From NCBI RefSeq assembly GCF_003313395.1, contig NZ_QNFZ01001064.1:1-36311 (forward strand): 36,311 nt of DNA, in the 5' to 3' direction. The position numbers and the translations under genes were made by a program. The notes beneath the pieces were generated by a model. It searched no databases. It was given only the letters and a program-made list of their open reading frames with translations, and was not told the origin of the DNA. This document shows, in pieces, positions 16,121 through 24,681 of the stretch. The DNA is from Nonomuraea lactucae (GTDB taxonomy: Bacteria > Actinomycetota > Actinomycetes > Streptosporangiales > Streptosporangiaceae). Within the stretch, counting starts at the first letter, position 1; the number at the start of each line of letters is the position of its first letter.

Positions 16121-16946
16121 GACCGGTCCGGATCGCCGCCTCATCCAACCGCGCGAGCCACCCACCGCATCTCCTGGCGCCCGGCGGATTGTCACTACCA
16201 TCCGGGTATGACCGAGTCCGAGTCCTTGGGCACCCCGGTGCCGGAGGCCGAGCCCGTGATCCGGGTGTCGACCCTTGAGTTGTTAGCTACCTGCGGGAGT
16301 GCTCGCGCCAGCGGGAGGCACTCCCCGAAGGACACCCGGCCTCACGAGTCCTTGCAGGTGACCAGGCCCGCAGCGGAAGTCTCTCGGCGTCGTCGGCACC
16401 GATCCCCCGGTGGGTGATCGTGGTCCATGGCTGCTGAGCCGTGGCGGCCCTTGCTGTACCGCCGCCGATCAGGGGAACGGCTGCCAGGCCCGGCCCGGGG
16501 CGAGAGTCGGCCTGCGGTCCTTTGTCACCGCGCACCGAGACCGCAGCGCCCCGTCGTGCCGCCGCGCCTCGCGTCCAGCGATTGGTCAGCCTCCCAGGCC
16601 GACCGCTGCGCCGACTCCCACGCCCGAGGAATCCGCTGGTCCCCCGCCACATGGACATAGACGATCTCAACCCGCTTCGTACCCGGCCCTTCCCGGTCCC
16701 GCGCAACGAACGCACCCCCAGCACCAGCGCCCCGATCCCAAAGTCAATCCGGTAGAGCCCGCATCGGGGTGGAGGGATTCGATGTCCTGCGGATCAGCAT
16801 AAGCGGGTCACCTGGAGGAGGTGGTCGCGGATGAGGGCGACGTGGGGCCGTGGCCGGGCGCAAGCAGAAGAGCCCGCCGCAGTTCCGCGACGGACGGCGT
16901 ACGACGAACCTGGCGGCCCGCCCATGCATCGGCGATGCTGTGACGC
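16121..16946. other. Decayed DNA upstream of the AraC gene, no intact gene seen
   Basis: The open frames on both strands here (for example 16208-16417 plus and 16287-16724 minus) lack ribosome binding sites and have repetitive Arg/Pro/Ser composition. Apart from a possible signal-peptide scrap of the lectin-like pseudogene near 16440-16480 (minus), I find nothing recognisable. The AraC promoter should lie in the last 100 bp, but I see no clear hexamers. Confidence 0.45.
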
Positions 16947-17786
16947 GTGGAGTACGTGTCCAGAGTGCCGCGACCACCGTTGGACGGGCTGATCGACGAC
17001 CTCTACTACCTGGAGGGCGCACCACCGTACCCCCGGCTGACGCTGCCGCCGATGCCGTCGGCGGTGCTCATCCTCAACCTCGGGGCGCCGTTCCGCATCC
17101 GCGCCGGCAACGACATCGAGACGGCCGAGTACGCCGATGGCTGCGTGGTCACCACACCCACCCGCGCCTTCGAGTTCGGCTACCCACCGGGGACCCGCTC
17201 AGTCGGCGTGCACTTGAAGCCGTGGGGGCTGGCGCCGTTCCTGCCGATGCCTGCGGCCGAACTGTGCGACCGGCCGGTGACGGTGGAGCAGATCTGGGGC
17301 CGCCCCATCATTGCTGAGCTGCGCGACCGGCTGGCCACGGCGGCCGGGGCGCACGAGAGGCTGACGCTGCTCGAGGACGAGCTGATGCGACGGCTCTGCG
17401 AGTCCGCCGGCCTGGGGCTGGTCCGCCACACGAGCAGCGTCATCGCAGCGGCCAACGGAGCGGTGGCGATAGGCGACCTGAGCGTGGCGGCCGGCGTCAG
17501 CAGCACCCATCTTGCACAGCGGTTCAAGGAGCTCATCGGCATCACGCCGAAGCGGCTCGCCCGCACCTATCGCTTCGCCGCCACCGTGCTCGCGATCGAC
17601 CCCGCCGGACCGGTCGACTGGGTCGACCTCGCCGGTCGCGCCGGCTACTTCGACCAGGCCCACTTCGGCCACGAGTTCCGGCGGTTCACGGGGCTTACGC
17701 CGACCCGGTACGTCGACGTCCGGCGGCGGTTCCTGCGCGAACATCCCGGCCATGCGCTCGACGTCGGGCCGCTGCCGGCCGATTGA
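16947..17786 (+). CDS. AraC-family transcriptional regulator
   Basis: The 279-residue protein begins at a GTG at 16947 with a weak ribosome binding site. The N-terminal 150 residues match the sensing domain common in this subgroup (PRPPLDGLIDDLYYLEG, LILNLGAPFRI, RSVGVHLKPWGLAPFL). The C-terminal 110 residues form the double helix-turn-helix of AraC proteins: SVAAGVSSTHLAQRFKELIG for the first, and WVDLAGRAGYFDQAHFGHEF with RRFTGLTPTRY for the second, which includes the GYFDQAHF signature. It lies 68 bp upstream of a same-strand RibD/DHFR-like gene, which is its likely target. Confidence 0.9.
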   Translation: MEYVSRVPRPPLDGLIDDLYYLEGAPPYPRLTLPPMPSAVLILNLGAPFRIRAGNDIETAEYADGCVVTTPTRAFEFGYPPGTRSVGVHLKPWGLAPFLPMPAAELCDRPVTVEQIWGRPIIAELRDRLATAAGAHERLTLLEDELMRRLCESAGLGLVRHTSSVIAAANGAVAIGDLSVAAGVSSTHLAQRFKELIGITPKRLARTYRFAATVLAIDPAGPVDWVDLAGRAGYFDQAHFGHEFRRFTGLTPTRYVDVRRRFLREHPGHALDVGPLPAD

Positions 17787-17854
17787 TTTCTTACAAGAAC
17801 CGGCGACTCCCGACACGCCAGTATTGGCACTGCCCGAGCAGAGGAGAGAGCCCC

Positions 17855-18435
17855 ATGGGCAAGGTGGTCATGTACAGCACGGTGTCGGTGGACGGCTTTA
17901 TCGCGGACGAGAACGACCAGGTCGGACCGTTGTTCGACTGGATGTCCAGCGGTGATGTCCCGTTGGACGAGAGCGGGGAGGTGAAGGTGTCGCAGGCGTC
18001 CTACGACTACACCCGGCCGTACTGGGACCAGATCGGGGTGACGATCGTCGGCCGCCACGTCTTCGACGTGACGGACGGCTGGGGCGGCACGCCACCGGGC
18101 GGGATCGACCACGTGGTCGTCGTGTCGCACCGGCCGATGCCCGAGGGCTGGGACCCCGAGGCGCCGTTCCACTTCGTCGACGGCGTCGAGGCCGCCATGG
18201 CCAAGGCGCAGGAGTTTGCGGGCGACCGCACGGTCGAGGTCGCCGCCGGCGACGTCGGCGGCCAGGTGCTGGCCGCCGGGCTCGTCGACGAGGTCGCCAT
18301 GGACGTCGCGCCCGTGGTGTTCGGGTCCGGCAAGCGCTACTCGGGTCGGTCGACGCACAGCACCTGTTGGAGGATGCTGACGTGGTGATCCAGGGCAACC
18401 GGGTGCTCCACCTGCGCTATCGGATGCGCCGATGA
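17855..18435 (+). pseudogene. RibD C-terminal/DHFR-like reductase, frameshifted near the C-terminus
   Basis: The ATG at 17855 has a strong AGAGGAGAG site. The first 162 codons match the dihydrofolate-reductase-like RibD_C family: MYSTVSVDGFIADENDQ at the start, VGRHVFD in the middle and VDEVAMDVAPVVFGSGKRY near the end. After the TAC at 18338-18340 the frame goes wrong (SGRSTHSTCW). Adding one base at 18341 restores FGSVDAQHLLEDADVVIQGN, then RVLHLRYRMRR and a TGA at 18433-18435, the normal family ending. A one-base loss has therefore replaced the last 31 residues with 16 unrelated ones. The truncated protein to 18388 may still fold partly. A sequencing error is the alternative. Confidence 0.8.
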
Positions 18436-18463
18436 TCGATCTGTGTATCTCGATCTTGATTGG

Positions 18464-18604
18464 TTATCGGTTGGTCGGGGCCAGGCGGCCTTCGAAGGTG
18501 ATGGCGAAGGCGTTCAAGGCGGCTTTCCAGCGGCTGATCCAGCGTTTGCGGTCCTTGCCGGTCGGATCCAGGCTCATGATCCCCACGTAGACGCACTTGC
18601 GGCA
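18464..18604 (-). mobile_element. 3' remnant of an IS256-family (mutator-type) transposase
   Basis: About 45 codons end at TAA 18464-18466 and read KCVYVGIMSLDPTGKDRKRW, then ISRWKAALNAFAITFEGRLAPTNR, the conserved C-terminus of IS256-type transposases. The catalytic DDE residues and the rest of the gene are gone, and the upstream sequence in the same frame is unrelated. No inverted repeat was identified. Confidence 0.8.
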
Positions 18605-18670
18605 CACCTGTCCACGTCGTCGCGGCCCACCTGAGCCCCAACGACCCCGCCCACATTGTCCTGACAAGAG

Positions 18671-18708
18671 AAAGCCCCTGATCGGCGTAATGCCTGCTCG
18701 GGGGCTTT
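18671..18708 (-). terminator. Terminator hairpin beside the left attachment copy
   Basis: AAAGCCCC (18671-18678) pairs with GGGGCTTT (18701-18708). It is about 80 percent identical to the hairpin after the intact tRNA-Thr at 20492-20528. I infer that this is the original chromosomal terminator of the tRNA, displaced when the element integrated. Confidence 0.6.
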
Positions 18709-18714
18709 CCGCTA

Positions 18715-18759
18715 CAGAGCCGACGAGGGGAATCGAACCCCTGACCTTCTGTTCACAAG
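18715..18759 (-). repeat. Left attachment copy: 3' part of tRNA-Thr
   Basis: These 45 bp match 20535-20579 with one mismatch (39 bp identical, then C for T at 18754). They cover the T arm, variable loop, acceptor 3' strand and anticodon 3' stem of tRNA-Thr. No 5' half follows, so this is not a tRNA gene. It marks the far end of an element integrated in the tRNA. Confidence 0.85.
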
Positions 18760-18816
18760 GTCCCCAAACGATCTTCAGAGCCGTCCGGACGCGTTCGCCG
18801 GGTTGGTCGCTGGATG

Positions 18817-19173
18817 TCACACCGTCCGCAGCAGTTCGCCAGAGTTCACGATCGTTCGGCTCGGTGGCTCCCAAGGTGGCTCCCAACAATGCTGGATCGC
18901 CAGTACCGAAATCCGATCGCTCAACCACTCGGTCACCTTGTCGGGATGGAGTTCGGCAACGAAGAGCCAGTGCCGACCGATGAGAAAGGGGCGGTGTCTA
19001 AGTTGCTCCGTGAGGGCCGACGGGGTGCAGACGGTGAGTTGGAAGCGTTCCTCGCCTAGCTCACCCTGGGGACGGATATGCATTTCCAAGAGTTCGCAGG
19101 CATTGGCCGGATCGTCGATTCTCCGTCCCGCCTCAAGATCGACCCAACGGAACTCTCCTACTCGCACTCTCAT
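18817..19173 (-). CDS. Imm8-like immunity protein (118 aa)
   Basis: From the ATG at 19173 (a GTG at 19191 is also possible; neither has a good ribosome binding site) the protein reads MRVRVGEFRWVDLEAG, then ACELLEMHIRPQGELGEERF followed by QLTVCTPSALTEQL. The igpkGexgxExFxlxVCTPxxL pattern is that of Imm8 immunity proteins, which neutralise polymorphic toxins. The later FLIGRHWLFVAELHPDKVTEWL helix fits as well. The last residues (WEPPWEPPSRTI) are coded by the putative integrase arm repeats and may be an added tail. No toxin gene is present, so it is an orphan. Family identity is by eye. Confidence 0.55.
   Translation of the reverse strand: MRVRVGEFRWVDLEAGRRIDDPANACELLEMHIRPQGELGEERFQLTVCTPSALTEQLRHRPFLIGRHWLFVAELHPDKVTEWLSDRISVLAIQHCWEPPWEPPSRTIVNSGELLRTV
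18863..18886. repeat. Putative left arm site, GGTGGCTCCCAA twice
   Basis: Two head-to-tail copies of GGTGGCTCCCAA lie 104 bp inside the left attachment repeat. The same 24 bp occur at 20430-20453, inside the right attachment repeat and in the same direction. In the excised circle they would flank the core on both sides, as integrase arm-type sites do. Confidence 0.6.
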
Positions 19174-19298
19174 CGTCCCATGATCGCGCACAAGTGGGCT
19201 GTCAGCTTGGGAACTGCACCGATCATGGCTTGTGGCGGCTCCGAGCTGGGCAAGAGGTCGGTCCTGAGTGACCGTGGTTGACCCCTCGCCACCCCGTC

Positions 19299-19319
19299 TA
19301 ATTGCACGCTAATTGCACG
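19299..19319. repeat. Tandem TAATTGCACG repeat
   Basis: Two copies of TAATTGCACG with an 11-bp period lie inside the relic element in AT-richer DNA. They may be a protein-binding site of the element; the function is unknown. Confidence 0.45.
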
Positions 19320-19341
19320 ACGATCATGGTGTGCCCGCTGG

Positions 19342-19539
19342 TTAGGACTCGTCGGCGACGTAGTCGAAGTACACGGTGAGGCGGGGCTAGTCGCCGTCCA
19401 CCGTGATCTCGTTGTGCATGATCAGGTCGGAACCTGGACGTTTCCCAAGCTCTCGATACTGTCGGCGACTCGGCGTAAGAAGCGCGGACACGTCACCTTG
19501 GCCGGAGCCTTCCGGGTTGGACCACGTGAAGTGGTGCAT
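19342..19539 (-). pseudogene. Small protein gene with two frameshifts and a nonsense codon
   Basis: The ATG at 19539 starts MHHFTWSNPEGSGQGDVSA. The next stretch makes sense only in the +1 frame (LLRRVADSIESLGNVQV, a clear amphipathic helix). The original frame resumes with DLIMHNEITVDGD and then hits TAG at 19387-19389, where TGG would give Trp. Beyond it the frame continues PRLTVYFDYVADES to TAA at 19342-19344. The parts join into a plausible 65-residue alpha/beta protein. I recall similar small unnamed actinomycete proteins but cannot name a family. The element is evidently decaying here. Confidence 0.55.
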
Positions 19540-19640
19540 CGTGTAGGTGATCTTCTCGGAACTGCGGGACGTACGTGCCAGGTCGGCGGTACGGCACCCG
19601 CCCCCGCTGACCGGCCGTCAGCGGGAACGGGCGCTCGTCG

Positions 19641-19904
19641 TCAGCGGCGGTACTCGCGGAAGAACGTGAAGTTGCGATACTCCCGGACCCGCCCGCTGTC
19701 GTAGACGTAGTCGTAGTTGCCGAAACCGGGGCGTTCGACGACCACGAAGCCTTCTTCGTCGGGGTGTCGGCCCTCGAAGCAGCAGGCGCTGGCCGGTGTC
19801 GCCGGGCCGATGGCACCGGTGACGGTGAGGCCGGCGGTCGCGACGGCCAGGGATGCCAGCAGTCGGACCCAGCGGCGGGTGGGGCGGGAGATGTCAGCTT
19901 GCAT
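19641..19904 (-). CDS. Small secreted protein of unknown function (87 aa)
   Basis: The ATG at 19904 is preceded by AGGAG with 5-nt spacing. The N-terminus is a signal peptide with twin arginines (PTRRWVRLLASLAVATAGL) and a likely cut after ASA at residue 40, leaving a 47-residue mature peptide that begins CC. The mature part is aromatic and charged (FVVVERPGFGNYDYVYDSGR, then VREYRNFTFFREYRR). Codon use and signals look intact, unlike the neighbouring pseudogenes. I do not recognise a family. Confidence 0.65.
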   Translation of the reverse strand: MQADISRPTRRWVRLLASLAVATAGLTVTGAIGPATPASACCFEGRHPDEEGFVVVERPGFGNYDYVYDSGRVREYRNFTFFREYRR

Positions 19905-19984
19905 GTCTGCTCCTGTGTTGGTCGGGACACCGGAAAACCCCGGCCAGCTCTATTCGAAACCGAGCACCCGCGCGGATGTCTCGC

Positions 19985-20477
19985 GGCCATGAAATCGTCG
20001 TCCGCCCCCTTGATCGCATTGCTGAGCTCAAGACCAGGCGTTCACGCCGTGTCATCTGCCTCACCTCCGAACTGGTCGAGGCCATCAAGCGACACAAGGC
20101 CGTGTACAACATGGAACGCCTCAAGGCCAGCGAGCACTGGACAGGGCACGGCCTGATATTCCCCACTGCTTTCGGCGATCCATCCGACCCGGACACCTTC
20201 TCGCATCTCTTCTCCCGGCTGGCCAAGAAAGCCGGGCTCGGCCATTGGCACCCGCACGAGTTGCGGGGCGTCGCTCATGCTGGCCCAGGGCTTACCACTG
20301 CACGTCGTGTCCGAAGTCCTCGGCCATGCCAGCATCGCAATCACCAAGGACGTCTACGGGCATCTACTGGAGGCTGACCGGGGGGCGGCCGCGGAGGCCA
20401 TCTCCCGCGTGCTCCTGGGCGCACAGACCCCGGTGGCTCCCAAGGTGGCTCCCAAAGGCGCTCAAGACACCGGTTGA
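19985..20477 (+). pseudogene. Truncated, frameshifted tyrosine recombinase (integrase)
   Basis: The frame from about 19985 reads PLDRIAELKTRRSRRVICLT through FSHLFSRLAKKAGLGHWHPHELR, the catalytic domain of actinomycete phage-type integrases. The normal HSGAS continuation is lost. About 8 nt are missing after CGG at about 20265, and the frame shifts to ASLMLAQGLPLHVVSEVLGH followed by ASIAITKDVYGHLLEADRG, which holds the GH and the nucleophile Tyr motif (TKDVYGH). The N-terminal SAM-like and arm-binding domains and the first catalytic Arg are absent. It ends VAPKVAPKGAQDTG, coded across the right arm repeat. It once integrated the element into tRNA-Thr. Confidence 0.85.
20430..20453. repeat. 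Putative right arm site, GGTGGCTCCCAA twice
   Basis: The same 24 bp as at 18863-18886, here inside the integrase 3' end (coding VAPKVAPK) and 81 bp from the right attachment repeat. The coding role and the binding role would overlap. Confidence 0.6.
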
Positions 20478-20491
20478 AGATCGGAAAACGC

Positions 20492-20528
20492 AAGGCCCCT
20501 GACGGCGTATTGCCTGTTCAGGGGCCTT
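20492..20528 (-). terminator. tRNA-Thr terminator carried by the element
   Basis: AAGGCCCCTGA (20492-20502) pairs with TCAGGGGCCTT (20518-20528), and on the minus strand the stem is followed by GCGTTTTCC. It lies just after the intact tRNA and on the element side of the attachment core. Confidence 0.75.
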
Positions 20529-20537
20529 CGGTTGCAG

Positions 20538-20610
20538 AGCCGACGAGGGGAATCGAACCCCTGACCTTCTGTTTACAAGACAGATGCTCTGCCGATTGAG
20601 CTACGTCGGC
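20538..20610 (-). tRNA. tRNA-Thr (anticodon TGT)
   Basis: The 73-nt gene folds as a standard cloverleaf. The acceptor GCCGACG pairs with CGTCGGC, the D arm starts GCTC, the anticodon stem TCTGT/ACAGA closes the loop CTTGTAA with anticodon TGT, and the T arm is AGGGG-TTCGATT-CCCCT. CCA is not encoded. It follows rlmB by 20 bp on the same strand. Its 3' 45 bp are the right attachment core of the relic element, so the 3' end was supplied by the element. Confidence 0.97.
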
Positions 20611-20630
20611 GCGGCCTATCAGTGTAGACG

Positions 20631-21593
20631 CTAGCGACTCCTGTGACGAGCGACCTCGTACAGTGCCACGCCCGCCGCCACCCCGGCGTTGAGTGACTCC
20701 GCCGCGGCGTGCATCGGGATTCGGGCCACCACGTCGCACTGCTCGCGTACCAGGCGGGACAGGCCCTTGCCTTCGGAGCCGATGACGAGCACCAGGGGCT
20801 CGGTGAGGAGGTCGACGTCGCCGATGTCGGTGCGGCCTTCGCCGTCGAGGCCGATGACGAACAGGCCGGCGTCGCGGTATTCGCGGAGGGCGGCTGTGAG
20901 GTTGGCGGCGCGGGCCACGCGCAGGTTGGCGAGGGTGCCGGCGGAGGTCTTCCAGGCGCCGCCCGTGACTCCGGCCGAGCGGCGGGAGGGGATCAGCAGG
21001 CCGTGGGCTCCGAAGGCGGCGGCGGAGCGGGCGATGGCGCCGAGGTTGCGCGGGTCGGTGACGCCGTCGAGCGCCACGACCAGGGGCACCTCGGCGGCGT
21101 CGTGGGCGAGGTCGACGAGCTCCGACGGGTGCGCGTAGTCGTAGGCCGGGATCTGGAGTGCGATCCCCTGGTGGACGGCGCCGTCGGTGAGGCGGTCGAG
21201 CTTGTCGCGGGTGGTCTCCAGCAGGGCGATGCCGCGTTCGGCCGCGATCTTGATGGAGTCGCGCACCCGGTCGTCGTTGTCGATGCGCTGGGCGACGTAG
21301 AGGGCGCTTGCGGGGACACCGGCGAGCAGCGCCTCCAGCACGGGGTTGCGGCCGCTGATGTGCTCGGGCGCGTCTTCGGAACGCCGCTGGCGGGCGGCCG
21401 GCGCCGGGCGGCGTCCGCCTCGCTCCTCGCGGGCGACGCGCTCGGCCCGCGCCTTGTCCTTGTACCAGTGGCGCATCTCGGCGGGCGGGGTCGCGCCCTT
21501 GCCTTCGAGGCTCCGGCGCCCCTGCCCCCCGGCGCCCTTGGACGGGCCCTTCTTCTTCGCGGGCCTGCCAGACGCCCTGCCACCAGCTGCCAT
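20631..21593 (-). CDS. rlmB: 23S rRNA 2'-O-ribose methyltransferase RlmB/TrmH family
   Basis: The 320-residue protein from the ATG at 21593 has a long basic, disordered N-terminal extension (about 75 residues, AAGGRASGRPAKKKGPSKG), then the SpoU substrate-binding domain (ISGRNPVLEALLAG) and the SPOUT knot. The three SPOUT motifs are visible: VALDGVTDPRNLGAIARSAAAFG, LVLVIGSEGKGLSRLVREQCD and IPMHAAAESLNAGVAAGVALYE. It should methylate a guanosine ribose in 23S rRNA. A TACCCT hexamer lies 7 nt before the ATG with no Shine-Dalgarno, hinting at a leaderless transcript. Linkage to cysS is conserved in actinobacteria. The frame is open to 21659 but the extension is not needed. Confidence 0.92.
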   Translation of the reverse strand: MAAGGRASGRPAKKKGPSKGAGGQGRRSLEGKGATPPAEMRHWYKDKARAERVAREERGGRRPAPAARQRRSEDAPEHISGRNPVLEALLAGVPASALYVAQRIDNDDRVRDSIKIAAERGIALLETTRDKLDRLTDGAVHQGIALQIPAYDYAHPSELVDLAHDAAEVPLVVALDGVTDPRNLGAIARSAAAFGAHGLLIPSRRSAGVTGGAWKTSAGTLANLRVARAANLTAALREYRDAGLFVIGLDGEGRTDIGDVDLLTEPLVLVIGSEGKGLSRLVREQCDVVARIPMHAAAESLNAGVAAGVALYEVARHRSR

Positions 21594-21746
21594 GGCAACA
21601 AGGGTACTCGGGCCGTCACCCACCTCATGCCTGATCAAAGTCCGGGCCAACGCAGGCACTCGTACCGCCCGCTTCGAGTCACCAGGGCCTACGACACCGG
21701 CTTGATCGGTGTTTTCGCAGGTCAGTGGTGGTGGTGGGGTTGCGAT

Positions 21747-21768
21747 CTGTACATACTAGTAGGTACAG
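21747..21768. promoter_or_regulatory. Palindromic operator of the TetR gene
   Basis: CTGTACATACTAGTAGGTACAG is palindromic at 20 of 22 positions with an ACTAGT centre, a typical TetR-family site. It ends 8 bp before the GTG of the TetR-type gene, so the regulator very likely represses itself. Confidence 0.7.
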
Positions 21769-21776
21769 TAGCTCAG

Positions 21777-22343
21777 GTGAGCACCGCAGAGCGACTCATC
21801 GAGAGCGCGCAGCAACTGCTCTGGGAACGCGGGTACGTGGGCACCAGCCCCAAGGCCATCCAGCAGCGAGCGGGGGCCGGCCAGGGAAGCATGTACCACC
21901 ACTTCTCCGGCAAGCAGGACCTGGCGCTTCAGGCGATCCGGCGCAGTGCCGAGCAGTTGTGCGCGGAGTCCGAGGCACGGTTCAGCCGGCCGGGCACCGC
22001 GTACGAGCGGATCGCGGCCTACCTGTGCCGCGAGCGCGAGGTGCTGCGCGGCTGCCGCGTCGGGCGGCTCGCCCACGATCCGGACGTGGCGGCCAGCGCG
22101 CTGCTGCGCGAACCGCTGAACGACACGTTCGAGTGGCTGCGCGGTCGTATCGAGCAGTTGCTGGTGGAGGGGCAGGAGCGAGGCGAGTTCGGTGCCGGGC
22201 TGGTGCCCGTGGACGCAGCCGCCGCGCTTGTCGCGGTGGTGCAGGGCGGGTACGTGCTCGCCCAGGCGGCGGACTCGACGGAGCCGTTCGACCAGGCGGT
22301 ACGCGGGGCGCTGAACCTGCTCGCCGCCTACACGACCGCCTGA
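21777..22343 (+). CDS. TetR-family transcriptional regulator
   Basis: The GTG at 21777 gives 188 residues starting STAERLIESAQQLLWERGYVGTSPKAIQQRAGAGQGSMYHHFSGKQ. This is the TetR helix-turn-helix at about residues 4-50, with the YHHF signature. The C-terminal domain is helical, with GRLAHDP and Ala-rich helices for ligand binding and dimerisation. The longer frame upstream is only the shadow of rlmB. The palindrome at 21747-21768 supports autorepression. The next gene on the strand is a hemerythrin-like protein 159 bp away; a shared role is possible but unproven. Confidence 0.92.
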   Translation: MSTAERLIESAQQLLWERGYVGTSPKAIQQRAGAGQGSMYHHFSGKQDLALQAIRRSAEQLCAESEARFSRPGTAYERIAAYLCREREVLRGCRVGRLAHDPDVAASALLREPLNDTFEWLRGRIEQLLVEGQERGEFGAGLVPVDAAAALVAVVQGGYVLAQAADSTEPFDQAVRGALNLLAAYTTA

Positions 22344-22502
22344 GGCCATATCCATGGCTCCGGGCCGCCGTCCCCTGATCGGGGCGGGGCCGCCCGGATC
22401 GAGGGGCGTCCCTAATGTCGAGGGCGTTCCTGGAGGAGGGCCGATCTTGGTCGAGGCAGGGTGTGCCCGGCTGTACTGCGAAGAGAGGATGGAAGCGCAG
22501 TC

Positions 22503-23211
22503 ATGACATATGCGGACGAGACCCATGGCCTGAGCGTCGCCCGACGCCGGGCCGGAGAGCCGTACCCCGATCTCACGAGCGTGCGGATCGTCCACAGGGC
22601 ATGGCGCGACGATCTTCGCAGGCTGGCCGACCTGGCCGCGGTGCTGAGGGACGACACGACGGCGGTCCCCAGCGACCGGGCCGAGGCCATCCGTGACTAC
22701 ATCACGATGCTCTGCGACGAGCTGGCCCTGCAGGGCAGGCGCGAGGTGGGCATCGTCTGGCCCGTCGTCGACGAGGCCGCCGGCGGAGCGATCGACATGG
22801 ACGCCTACGTCGACGAGCGCAGGGCCCTGGTCCCGCTGGTGGCCGGGATGCGTACGGCCGCCGAGGAGTTCGCCCGCGCCTCAGTCTGCGGCGTGGCGAG
22901 GCTGGCCGCGGCCCTGGCGGCGGCCAGTGACGCGATGGACCTGCACTTCTGCCACCTGGAGCAGGACGTCCTGCCCGTGATCTCCACCTACGTCTCCGTG
23001 GCCGACTACGGGTCCGCGGAGAGGCGGATGTGGCGGACGCTGGGGCTGGGCCGGCTCGCCAAGGTGCTGCCGTGGCTGGCCCGCGTGGCCTTGCCCGCGG
23101 AGGAGCGCCACCTGAAGCGCCGGACCGGCCTGGCGGGCAGGTTCGTCCTCGCGGTCTTCGGGCGGTCCTACGAGAACCTGGAGCGCCGCGTGTTCGGGGC
23201 AGTCGAGCCCG

Positions 23212-23222
<11 letters not shown>
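22503..23222 (+). CDS. Hemerythrin-like HHE domain protein with degenerate ligands
   Basis: The ATG at 22503 follows GGAAG. The 239-residue protein has the four-helix layout of HHE cation-binding domains: [16 protein letters not shown] (H31), [21 protein letters not shown] and [14 protein letters not shown] (H148, H151, D155). In canonical proteins the second helix carries HxxxE, but here that His is replaced (QGRRE), so the di-iron site is probably incomplete. A basic, hydrophobic tail ([39 protein letters not shown]) follows. It may sense oxygen or NO or may have lost metal binding. It overlaps cysS tail to tail by 11 bp. Confidence 0.8.
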
Positions 23223-24603
<1,381 letters not shown>

Positions 24604-24639
24604 GAACGCAAGGCTAACGCCTCAGCCGCGCTCACATGC

Positions 24640-24681
24640 CGAATAATCATCCTCGCAGGTGCGAATAATCAGCCTCGCAGG
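24640..24681. repeat. 22-bp tandem duplication at the PPOX gene end
   Basis: CGAATAATCATCCTCGCAGG and CGAATAATCAGCCTCGCAGG (one mismatch) are repeated with a 22-bp period between cysS and the PPOX gene. The second copy contains the PPOX stop codon. It looks like a local duplication of the gene's 3' end. Confidence 0.7.

Larger units (their letters stand above)
18715..20579. mobile_element. Relic integrative element in tRNA-Thr
   Basis: The 45-bp direct repeats at 18715-18759 and 20535-20579 bound a 1.8-kb segment (1820 bp from core to core). Inside are a broken tyrosine recombinase next to the intact tRNA, matching 12-bp tandem repeats near both ends, an Imm8-like gene, a pseudogene of an unknown small protein and a secreted small protein. 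The layout (int C-terminus against the tRNA 3' end) is that of pSAM2-like actinomycete elements and genomic islands. Replication and transfer genes are missing, so it is a shrunken remnant. Confidence 0.75.

Noticed and set aside
18715-18800. A second tRNA gene on the minus strand
   Set aside because: Only the 3' part of tRNA-Thr is present; the 5' acceptor strand and D arm are missing. It is an attachment-site copy.
19493-19990. A 165-codon minus-strand ORF across the secreted small protein
   Set aside because: The overlapping 87-codon frame has a ribosome binding site and a signal peptide; the longer frame has neither and is very Ser/Pro/Arg-rich.
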